Shown here: positions 24,866 to 31,902 of the stretch, piece by piece | How positions within the stretch are numbered: the stretch's first letter is position 1 | Layout: the number at the start of each line of letters is the position of its first letter | Assembly: GCF_026274175.1 (NCBI RefSeq) | Contig: NZ_JAPHNL010000251.1 | Span: forward strand, 1-51,026 | From: Streptomyces beihaiensis | GTDB taxonomy: Bacteria; Actinomycetota; Actinomycetes; Streptomycetales; Streptomycetaceae | Direction of reading: 5' to 3' | DNA: 51,026 nt | Notes under the pieces: generated by a model | Database searches by the model: none | What the model was told of the DNA's origin: nothing | What the model saw: the letters and a program-made list of their open reading frames with translations, nothing else | Program-made: the position numbers and the translations under genes

Positions 24866-26011
24866 ATGGAAATTCCGCATTTCCCCATAGGTGAGTGGGC
24901 CCGGGAGCTCGCCGACCGCGTCGTGGAACCGACCGTCGCCGACCGCGACCGCGAACGCCGCTGGAACCCGCGGCTCTTCGCCGAACTGGCCGAGGCCCGG
25001 CCCGGCCCGAGCCTCACCGGCCCACTGGTACCGCGGGACCTGGGCGGCGCCGGCCTGTCCGCGACCCAGACCGTCGCCCTTCTGGCGGGGCTCGGCGAAG
25101 GGGCCAGGGACCCTGGTCTCGCCCTCGCGGTCGGCGTGCACGCGGTGCTCGCCACCGTGCCGCTGCGCGCTTTCGGCAGTCCCTGGCAGCGGGAGCGGTA
25201 CCTGCCCCGGATGGCGTCCGGTGAGTGGGTGGGCGCGCTGTCACTGCAGCAGACCCAGGGCGCGTCCATGGCCCCAGCCGTCACCGCACGGCCCGCCGCG
25301 GACGGGTCGGGCGGCTGGGTGCTCACCGGCGAACTGGACCTGGTCGCGGGCGCCCCGGTGGCCCATCACTTCCTGGTCGTCGCCGCACACGACGACGGCG
25401 GACGGACCGCGTTCGTCGTGGACCGGGCCACCCCGCGACTGAGGGTCGGCGAGGCCGGCCCGGCCGCGATGCCGACCTGCCCCTGGGGCCGGCTGGTCCT
25501 GGGCGGCTGCGCGGTCCCGGACACCGCGGTCCTGGGCACCGTCGCCGGCGCGGCGACCGAGGTGGAGCCGCTGCTGGCGGTGCTGGACTGGGTCTTTTCC
25601 AGTGCGCCCTGGCTCGGCCTCATCCGCGCGCTGACCCGGGACGCCATCGAGGGCGCCCGCGAACGCCGGCTCTTCGGTAGGCCGCTCCACCACGACCAGT
25701 CCGTCCGGTTCACCCTGGCGGATCTGGCCGCGCGGTGCGAGCTGGCCGAGGGAATGCTGCACCGGGCCGCCCAGCAGTTCGACTCCGGCCACCGGCCCTC
25801 GCACCAGGACGCGGCCGCCGCCCGGCTCTTTGTGGCGGCCGCCGTGCGCACGGTCACCGACGCGGCGGCGCGGTTGTCCGGCCCGCTCGGCCTCACCGGC
25901 GACCGCCTGGTCGGACGGGCGCACCGCGACGGGCTGTTCTTCGCTGGCACCGGAGGCGGCACCGAGGTGCTGCGGCCGGTGATCGCGGCATCCCTGCTGG
26001 AACTCGGCTGA
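24866..26011 (+). CDS. acyl-CoA dehydrogenase-family flavoprotein (1)
   Basis: A 381-residue protein starting at ATG 24866 (GTGGAGAG upstream; an in-frame ATG at 24848 is possible). The acyl-CoA dehydrogenase fold is visible: N-terminal helical domain, central beta domain with GALSLQQTQGAS, and a C-terminal four-helix domain with RRLFGRPLHHDQSVRF. Conservation is loose and the usual catalytic Glu cannot be assigned with confidence, so it may be a non-catalytic partner or act on a carrier-bound substrate. It is paired with the next gene. Confidence 0.75.
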   Translation: MEIPHFPIGEWARELADRVVEPTVADRDRERRWNPRLFAELAEARPGPSLTGPLVPRDLGGAGLSATQTVALLAGLGEGARDPGLALAVGVHAVLATVPLRAFGSPWQRERYLPRMASGEWVGALSLQQTQGASMAPAVTARPAADGSGGWVLTGELDLVAGAPVAHHFLVVAAHDDGGRTAFVVDRATPRLRVGEAGPAAMPTCPWGRLVLGGCAVPDTAVLGTVAGAATEVEPLLAVLDWVFSSAPWLGLIRALTRDAIEGARERRLFGRPLHHDQSVRFTLADLAARCELAEGMLHRAAQQFDSGHRPSHQDAAAARLFVAAAVRTVTDAAARLSGPLGLTGDRLVGRAHRDGLFFAGTGGGTEVLRPVIAASLLELG

Positions 26012-26029
26012 ACAGGCTCAACAGGCCCA

Positions 26030-26164
26030 ACACGAGGAGCGCGTACGACATGACCAGCACGACGAGTGCGTATGACCCAGCTGGCACGACGAGTGCGTAT
26101 GGCTCGGCCGGCACCACGAGTCCGTACAACATGACTGACACAGGAAGCACGTACGGCATGACCG
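26030..26164. repeat. 27-bp tandem repeats over the start of the second ACAD gene
   Basis: About five degenerate 27-bp units; the clearest begin at 26057, 26084 and 26111, each starting GCAC(G/C)ACGAGT. The unit is nine codons long, so it inserts TTSAY/TTSPY-type repeats in frame. The first partial unit covers the ribosome-binding site and start codon at 26050. Confidence 0.8.
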
Positions 26165-27381
26165 GCGTCGCGAGCGGCACCCGGGCCGCGCCGGCCTTCC
26201 CGGGCATCGCCGCCAGGGCCGCGCAGACGGACGCGACGGGCCGAATACCGGCCCAGAACTGGAAGGAACTCGCCGACTCCGGCTACCTGCGGCTGTTCCA
26301 CCCGCCGGAGATCGGCGGCACCGGCGCCGACGGCCTCACCCAGGCCGACGCCATGGAGGCGCTGGCCCGGGCGTGCCCCGGCACCTACTGGGCGGCGACC
26401 GTGTCCGCGCTGTTGTGCGGCAAGTTGATCTCCACTTACGGCGACCTCCGCAGCCACGAGCCGCTGCTGCGGTCCCTGCTGTCTGGGGAACGACTGGCCG
26501 CCTTCGCCGTGGTGGAGCGTACGGCCGGCAGCGACGCGGGCACCTACCGCACCACGGTGCGTCGCGCCGGGGCGCCCGGCGGCGGTTTCGTCATCAACGG
26601 CGAGAAGTCAAGGATCACCAACGCGCCCATCGCCGACGTGGCCGTCGTACTCGCCCGTCGCGAGCGGCTGCCGGGGGACGACGGCCCCGACTGGTGCCTT
26701 GCCTTCGTGGACCTGCACCAACCCGGCATCGAACGGTACGAGATCGCGCACATGGGGCTGCGCGGCATGCCGTGGGGCGGGATTGTCTTCACCGACGCCC
26801 ACATAGCCGAGGCCGATGTGGTGCCCGTGCCGTTCGGGGAACTCGCCGAGGGCATGGCATGGGGGTGGCTGAAGAACTCGCTCGCCGCCATCGCCGTCGC
26901 CGAGTCCGCCCTGTCCGCCTCCGTACGGCACGCCCGAGAGCGGGTCTCGTTCGGCCGGCCGCTGGCGCACATGGAGGGCGTGCAGGCCCAGCTCGCCGAG
27001 TCGCGTGCCCAGATCGACGCCGCCCGGTTGCTGGCCCGCCGAGCGATGTGCGAGCGCGTCGCGGGCCGTTCGGCCCGGGATCTGATCGCCATGCTCAAGA
27101 TCTATGCCACCGAGATGGGCGTCGAGGTCGCCGCACGGGCCGTGCAGATCCACGGGGCGACCGGTGTGACCCAGGGCCACGAGGTGGAACGCCTCTACCG
27201 GGACGCCCAGATGAACGTCATCGGTGGCTTCACCTCCAACCGGCTGCGAGAGCAGGTCGCCGAGAGCCTCGGCCTGGGCCCCGCGGTCTACAGCGCCTTC
27301 GACTGGGTGACACCCGCCGGTCTCGGCCAGGACCCGGCCGGGCTCGACGGATTGCCGTACGCGGAGGAGGCGGTGTCGTAA
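26050..27381 (+). CDS. acyl-CoA dehydrogenase-family flavoprotein (2)
   Basis: A 443-residue protein. From ATG 26050 (GAGGAGCG upstream) it begins with about 36 residues of Thr/Ser/Gly/Tyr repeat, then a typical acyl-CoA dehydrogenase: FAVVERTAGSDAGTY, MGLRGMPWGGIVF, RERVSFGRPLAHMEGVQ and the C-terminal YATEMGVEVAARAVQIHGATGVTQGHEVERLYRDAQ. It probably desaturates a CoA ester using FAD. An internal ATG at 26158 would skip the repeat. It follows the first dehydrogenase by 38 bases in one transcript and may form a heteromer with it. Confidence 0.85.
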   Translation: MTSTTSAYDPAGTTSAYGSAGTTSPYNMTDTGSTYGMTGVASGTRAAPAFPGIAARAAQTDATGRIPAQNWKELADSGYLRLFHPPEIGGTGADGLTQADAMEALARACPGTYWAATVSALLCGKLISTYGDLRSHEPLLRSLLSGERLAAFAVVERTAGSDAGTYRTTVRRAGAPGGGFVINGEKSRITNAPIADVAVVLARRERLPGDDGPDWCLAFVDLHQPGIERYEIAHMGLRGMPWGGIVFTDAHIAEADVVPVPFGELAEGMAWGWLKNSLAAIAVAESALSASVRHARERVSFGRPLAHMEGVQAQLAESRAQIDAARLLARRAMCERVAGRSARDLIAMLKIYATEMGVEVAARAVQIHGATGVTQGHEVERLYRDAQMNVIGGFTSNRLREQVAESLGLGPAVYSAFDWVTPAGLGQDPAGLDGLPYAEEAVS

Positions 27382-27406
27382 CCGACCGCGGGACGGATTG
27401 ATTGCA

Positions 27407-27449
27407 CCGCTGTGGGACCCGACCGGGAAAAGGTTCGGGCCCACAGCGG
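27407..27449. terminator. bidirectional terminator
   Basis: The stem CCGCTGTGGG/CCCACAGCGG with an inner CCCGA/TCGGG pair lies between the convergent ACAD and response regulator genes. Confidence 0.85.
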
Positions 27450-27466
27450 CGTTCTGGCGGTATTCG

Positions 27467-28156
27467 TCAGCCGTGTCCCATGCGGTAACCGACACCGCGG
27501 ACCGTGATGATCCATGAATTGGCGCCGAGTTTCGCCCGCAGGCTGCGTACGTGTGTGTCGATGGTGCGACTGGAATCTGCCCATGTGGTTTCCCAGACCT
27601 GTGCCATCAGTTCCTTTCGGGAAATGACGCTTTCGGGGGACGCAGCCAGGGTGTGCAGTAATTCGAATTCCTTGGCGGTGACGTTCACCGGCCGACTGTG
27701 CAGGTGGACCTCACGCGTTCTGCTGTCGATGCGCAGCGGGCCGAGGTAGAGGGGCCGGGACGGTTCCGACCGAGGGCGGGCCCGGCGCAGTACCGCTTCA
27801 ATGCGCGCCAGCATCTCGCGTGCACCGCACGAGGTGACCACGCAGTCGTCCGCCCCGGCCTGCAGGGCGAGGACCCGGTCCAGTTCGGTGTTGCGGGCGG
27901 TGACGGAGATGATGGGCTTGTCGCCGACCTCCCGTATCGACCGACAGACCTCGAGTCCGTCAATGTCGGGAAGATCGAGATCGAGCAGTACCAGGTCCGC
28001 TTGCTGATGGGCGCTCAGCGCCTCGGCTCCGGTGTCGACGCTCTGGGCGTAGTACCCCTGTCGGCGCAGCTCGCGCACCCTCGTCTCCGCCATACCGGCG
28101 TCGTCGCCGACCACCAGCACGCGAGTCGTGGCCGGTTGCGCAGCGTGCACTGCCAT
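27467..28156 (-). CDS. OmpR-type response regulator, atypical receiver
   Basis: A 229-residue regulator with GGGGGAACG before the ATG. A receiver domain (1-125; Asp59 in LLDLDLPDIDG) is followed by an OmpR winged helix ending in WIITVRGVGYRMG. The receiver is unusual: the conserved Lys of T-K-P-F is missing (GADDCVVTSCGA), and the N-terminal acidic pair is VVGDD. No histidine kinase gene is nearby. Such receivers often bind small molecules or act without phosphorylation (family knowledge). It is probably a pathway regulator of the island. Confidence 0.88.
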   Translation of the reverse strand: MAVHAAQPATTRVLVVGDDAGMAETRVRELRRQGYYAQSVDTGAEALSAHQQADLVLLDLDLPDIDGLEVCRSIREVGDKPIISVTARNTELDRVLALQAGADDCVVTSCGAREMLARIEAVLRRARPRSEPSRPLYLGPLRIDSRTREVHLHSRPVNVTAKEFELLHTLAASPESVISRKELMAQVWETTWADSSRTIDTHVRSLRAKLGANSWIITVRGVGYRMGHG

Positions 28157-28555
28157 CGTTCCCCCTTCTGCACACCAAACTTCCCATCAATAAAAGAACA
28201 CACGTCCTGTTCTTTGTACAGCGATACACCAGTGGCAAAGGTTAATAAAGCAGAGCAAAACGGGCATACGATTGTGTCACAGCAAGTCAACAGGACTGGT
28301 AAAAACCGAAATTTACGCCATATCGGTCACTCGAAAACGGGACGCTTAATACGTATACTGACTCGAAAGAGCCCACCGGGGGCCGGGCGGTCGGAGCCGT
28401 TACGTCGTGCTCATGTCCACAGATGGGTGAAGCTTGGCGTGCGACTCGTTCGTCACGGCGAAGTACAGGGGTACACGAATGCAAATTGAGCGAGGCTTGA
28501 ACGCGCAACGGCCCCGAGCGGGCGCCCGGAGCCGTCGATCTGAACCGTCCACGTC
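28157..28555. promoter_or_regulatory. AT-rich intergenic control region with inverted repeat
   Basis: A 400-base gap, much richer in A+T than its surroundings, upstream of the response regulator gene. The inverted repeat ACCGA-N13-TCGGT lies at 28305-28327, with the same 13-base spacing as the repeat before afsA. TTAATACGTATACTGACT (28345-28362) is a further AT-rich promoter-like stretch. No gene is supported here. Confidence 0.5.
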
Positions 28556-29206
28556 TCACTCGTGTTCGGGAGTCTCCTGCCCGCAGCTCTTCCGCAGGAG
28601 CCGCTCCGCCCGGTAGGGCGCCAGGTCGAGCTTGGCCAGCACCGCCGGGGTGGCGATGCTGGGGAGCAGCAGCTCGTACAGGCCTGCGATCTCCTCGGAC
28701 AGGTTCAGCTTCTCCTCCAGGTCCTCCGTCACCAGCTGTACACCGGTCCACGCGCCGACGAACGCCCGCGATACGGCGGCGGGTTCGGCGTGAGCGAGCA
28801 GTTCGCCGCTCTCCTTGGCTTCGGTGAGCAGTTCGCGCCCCAGTGCGACCCAGTCCGGCCACCGGGTACCGAACAGCCTGCGCGCCTTGGGGTCGACGGC
28901 CAGCCGAATGGCGGCGCGCAGTATCGGCTCCCTGGGCAACCGGTGGGCCAGGAGCAGTCCCAGATCCACCCACTCCTGCAGTTTGAACGCCTGCGGACTG
29001 AGCCCTTCACGGGTCACCGCCTCATCCAGCACGGCACGCGCCATGTCCTCCTTGGAGGCGAAGTGGAAGTACAGGGCCCCTCGGGTCAGTCCCGTCCGTT
29101 CGACCAGTGCGGCGATCGTTGCAGCGTCGTACCCGACCTCGTTGAACAAGCTCGCCATGCTCTCCAGGATGAGATTGCGAGTGCGAATAGCGCGATCCTG
29201 CCTCAC
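28556..29206 (-). CDS. TetR-family gamma-butyrolactone receptor (ScbR/ArpA type)
   Basis: A 216-residue repressor. N-terminal helix-turn-helix with LVERTGLTRGALYFHFASKEDMARAVLDEA matches the ScbR/ArpA group, and the ligand domain has FVGAWTGVQLVTEDL, which carries the conserved tryptophan. These proteins bind autoregulatory elements and leave DNA when a gamma-butyrolactone binds. It is divergent from the AfsA-type gene with an inverted repeat between them, the standard receptor/synthase layout. It could also be a pseudo-receptor. Confidence 0.9.
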   Translation of the reverse strand: MRQDRAIRTRNLILESMASLFNEVGYDAATIAALVERTGLTRGALYFHFASKEDMARAVLDEAVTREGLSPQAFKLQEWVDLGLLLAHRLPREPILRAAIRLAVDPKARRLFGTRWPDWVALGRELLTEAKESGELLAHAEPAAVSRAFVGAWTGVQLVTEDLEEKLNLSEEIAGLYELLLPSIATPAVLAKLDLAPYRAERLLRKSCGQETPEHE

Positions 29207-29246
29207 CGCCCGTCACCTTCCAGTAGTCCGTAAGTGTGTCCCTTGA

Positions 29247-29273
29247 TACTCACCGAATGGTCGTCTGTGAGTA
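29247..29273. promoter_or_regulatory. probable autoregulatory element between receptor and afsA
   Basis: Perfect inverted repeat TACTCAC-N13-GTGAGTA between the divergent genes. Its position, length and arm spacing suit a butyrolactone-receptor operator. Confidence 0.6.
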
Positions 29274-29353
29274 ACCGGATGCTCGTTACTTTATCAGCGC
29301 AGCTCACTCGAGCGAACTCCGCGTCCGAGGGAGCATGGCGACAGGGGGAATTC

Positions 29354-30250
29354 GTGTTCAGCACCATCGATGCCGCGCAGCCCGCGTTCCGCAACGCCGA
29401 ATCCAGGGCGAATTTGGGTCAATACACCCATCTCATCCACACGCCGGCGATCCTCGTCAGAGACTGGCGACGGGAAGAACCTGACACCTTCACCGTCACC
29501 GCCCGCTGGCCCGAGCACCGCGGCCCCGGACCGTACGACCCCCGGCTCCTGGCACAGACAATCCGGCAGAGCGGACTCCTCGTCGCGCACGCCGAGTACG
29601 GTGTGCCGACCGGGCACCAGACGCTGCTGAGCAACCTCAACATCACTGCGGATCCTGGGTTCCAGGCGCGCGAGGCCTCGGACTTCGAGGTCGACATCGC
29701 GGTCACCCGATCCACCAGGCGCTCCGCGGGCCTGGGCATGGAGTTCCGCATCCGGCGAGACGGCGCCACTGTGTGCCTGGCGGACACGGAGTTCGGCTGG
29801 GTCTCCCCCGCAGCCTATCGCCGGGTGCGCGGCCGGCATCTTGCCGTCGAATGGAGCGAATGGCCCGTGCCGGAGCCCATCAGTCGCCACTTGGTCTGCA
29901 GGGCCGACGACAGCGACGTGCTCCTGGCGGCCGGAACAGCCGGCCACCAGTGGCAACTGCGCAACGACGTCTCCAACACCCTGCTCTTCGATCACCCCGT
30001 CGACCACGTCCCCGGTCTCGTCCTCCTGGAGGCCGCGCACCAAGCCGCCCACGCCGCCGCGGGCCCGACGCCCCTCGAATTCACCGACATGGCCATCAGC
30101 TTTGGGCGGTACGTGGAGTTCGACGAGCCCTGCTGGATCGAGGCGCGGCGCCTTCCCGCCCTGCTGCCCAATTGGTGCGCCATCGTCGTCACCGGATGCC
30201 AGGGCGGAGAGGTCGCCTTCCAGGCGCGGCTGAGGGGGCTGCAACCGTAG
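29354..30250 (+). CDS. afsA: AfsA-family gamma-butyrolactone synthase
   Basis: A protein of about 298 residues from GTG 29354, chosen for AGGGGG five bases upstream; ATG 29279 in the same frame gives 323 residues but has a weak site next to the operator. Two AfsA hot-dog repeats are present: PRLLAQTIRQSGLLVAHAEYGVP and FDHPVDHVPGLVLLEAAHQA, the family signature. AfsA condenses a beta-keto acyl-ACP with dihydroxyacetone phosphate to start butyrolactone signal synthesis in the cytoplasm. The next gene, an SDR on the other strand, could supply a reduction. Confidence 0.88.
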   Translation: MFSTIDAAQPAFRNAESRANLGQYTHLIHTPAILVRDWRREEPDTFTVTARWPEHRGPGPYDPRLLAQTIRQSGLLVAHAEYGVPTGHQTLLSNLNITADPGFQAREASDFEVDIAVTRSTRRSAGLGMEFRIRRDGATVCLADTEFGWVSPAAYRRVRGRHLAVEWSEWPVPEPISRHLVCRADDSDVLLAAGTAGHQWQLRNDVSNTLLFDHPVDHVPGLVLLEAAHQAAHAAAGPTPLEFTDMAISFGRYVEFDEPCWIEARRLPALLPNWCAIVVTGCQGGEVAFQARLRGLQP

Positions 30251-30328
30251 CCATGAGTCAAGGCGCACCGCAGGGGGCGGATCTCGCCGCCTGCGGTCGC
30301 CCTGAGGGGATGCTGTCAGTGGCTGCCG

Positions 30329-31093
30329 TCAGTGATTGACGAACCCTCCATCCACCGGCAGGACTGTGCCTGTCAGGAAGGGGCAACGGTCGCTGAGCAG
30401 CCAGGCCGCGGCCTCCGCTATCTCCTCCGGCTCCGCGGTACGTCCCTGGGGGGTCAGGGAGTTGGCCAACTCCTCCATGCCGGGGTTGCGCGCGAACCAG
30501 TCGACGGTAATCTCACTGCGCGTGGTGCCCGGGGCGACCGCGTTCACCCTGATGCCCTGCGTCGCGTACTCGTCCGCGGCCGCCCGGGTCAGACCGACGA
30601 CTGCGTGCTTCGAGGCGATGTACGGAGCGGCGGCGGGGATGGCCACCAGGCCGGCCACACTGCTGTTGTTGACGATCGCGCCACCTCCATGCGGCAGCAT
30701 CGCTGCTATCTCATGGCGCAGACAGTTCCATATGCCCCGCAGGTTGACGTCCATGATGGTGTCGTACACGTCGTCCGCCATCAGATGCAGGGGAGTACGG
30801 TCCCCGCCGACTCCGGCGTTGTTGAACGCCCCGTCCAGGCGCCCGTACTCGGCGACGGCGAAGTCCACCGCGCGGCCCGCGTCAGCGGCGACCGACATGT
30901 CGCCCACCACGTACGTCGCCTCGGCCCCCTTGTCCCGCAGTTCGCTCACGAGCGCGGCCAGCCGGTTCTCCCGGCGAGCAGCCAGCACCACGACCGCGCC
31001 CTCCCGGCTGAACACCTTCGCCGCTGCGGCGCCGATGCCACTGCTTGCGCCGGTGATAAGGACCACCTTGTTTGCTAGAAGATTGCTGATCAT
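30329..31093 (-). CDS. short-chain dehydrogenase/reductase
   Basis: A 254-residue classical SDR: cofactor motif TGASSGIG near residue 14, NNAG, NSSVAG with the catalytic Ser, and YIASK with Tyr and Lys. The C-terminus LTGTVLPVDGGF is typical. It converges on afsA and is the last gene before attR. Ketoreductases of this kind act in butyrolactone signal synthesis or on pathway intermediates; which applies here is not clear. Confidence 0.88.
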   Translation of the reverse strand: MISNLLANKVVLITGASSGIGAAAAKVFSREGAVVVLAARRENRLAALVSELRDKGAEATYVVGDMSVAADAGRAVDFAVAEYGRLDGAFNNAGVGGDRTPLHLMADDVYDTIMDVNLRGIWNCLRHEIAAMLPHGGGAIVNNSSVAGLVAIPAAAPYIASKHAVVGLTRAAADEYATQGIRVNAVAPGTTRSEITVDWFARNPGMEELANSLTPQGRTAEPEEIAEAAAWLLSDRCPFLTGTVLPVDGGFVNH

Positions 31094-31227
31094 GGCCGCA
31101 GTCTCTCAAGCGGGCCTGGTGTTGCAGCCCCAGACCGATCTGAGGCGCACAGGATCTCGCCCTCGAGTAACCTGTGCAGGTTTCACAACGGCTGCGCCTA
31201 GGCATTGAAGTGCATCGCGGATGGTCG

Positions 31228-31247
31228 GGGGTGGCCAAGGGGTGGCC
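31228..31247. repeat. island arm repeat, right copy
   Basis: A GGGGTGGCC tandem pair differing from 12881-12900 by one base and in the same orientation, 119 bases inside attR. The rest of 31094-31366 (273 bases) holds no gene I can support. Confidence 0.6.
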
Positions 31248-31366
31248 GGATGCCTTTGGACGGTGCAGCACGAGGGACAGGCGCCGATCCTCGCGCACGT
31301 GGTCTGATCAGGCAAAACAGCACCGCGCAGCATCAGTCGTCACTGGACGGCATGATTGCTTGCGCC

Positions 31367-31411
31367 CTCGTAATGCGTAGGTCTCGGGTTCGAATCCCGA
31401 AGGCGGCTCCA
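31367..31411. other. attR: displaced tRNA-Thr 3' fragment
   Basis: Identical over 45 bases to the anticodon loop-to-CCA part of tRNA-Thr at 12625-12669. The 5' half of the tRNA is missing here, so this is not a gene. It marks the right end of an approximately 18.7-kb insertion. Confidence 0.93.
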
Positions 31412-31416
31412 CTCGG

Positions 31417-31445
31417 GACCAGGTCAGATGCCTTCTGGCCTGGTC
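31417..31445 (+). terminator. original tRNA-Thr terminator, now beyond attR
   Basis: GACCAGG/CCTGGTC with an inner CAGA/TCTG pair, then TTTT. It lies five bases after the CCA of the fragment, just as a tRNA terminator should, and probably served the uninterrupted gene. Confidence 0.8.
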
Positions 31446-31449
31446 TTTT

Positions 31450-31902
31450 GTGTTGAGCTCCTGATGATTGGTCAGCTTTCGGGGCGGCCGTCGGGGGAGG
31501 GGAGCGCAAGGGGTGCGCTTCGGAATTCGGTGATCCAGGCATGCGACCTGGGCTTGTTGCGGTCAGTGATGATTTCGTCACCGAAGTCTTGTGGCATTCG
31601 GCGTGTCGGTGGCCGGCATTGATGGTCAAGGGGGCGGGACGGGGAGTCGCGCCCCGAACGCCAGATCCGTCAGGCCGTACCGTTTGAAGCCGGGCCTCTG
31701 AAGCTGGCCGTGGGGGAGGGCCTGGGCGTGAACCGCCAGATGCTGCACTTGTGCATCGAGGTCGAGGCGGGGATCGGCCGCCGGTGCGATCGGGGCGCCG
31801 TGCGGGGGTGTGCTGAGGGTGGCACTGCCAGTGACAGTCTCCGCAGGAGTGCCGTCAAGAGGGATCTGGCTGGGTGGCGGCGGGCGGCCGAAGCTGGGAC
31901 GC
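31450..31902. other. intergenic stretch, no gene seen
   Basis: About 450 bases. Several frames are open, including one reaching into the exporter gene from 31810, but none has a ribosome-binding site or family motif. Confidence 0.45.

Noticed and set aside
31337-31411. Second tRNA-Thr gene
   Set aside because: Only the 3' 45 bases match; the acceptor 5' strand and D-arm are missing, so it is an attachment-site stub.
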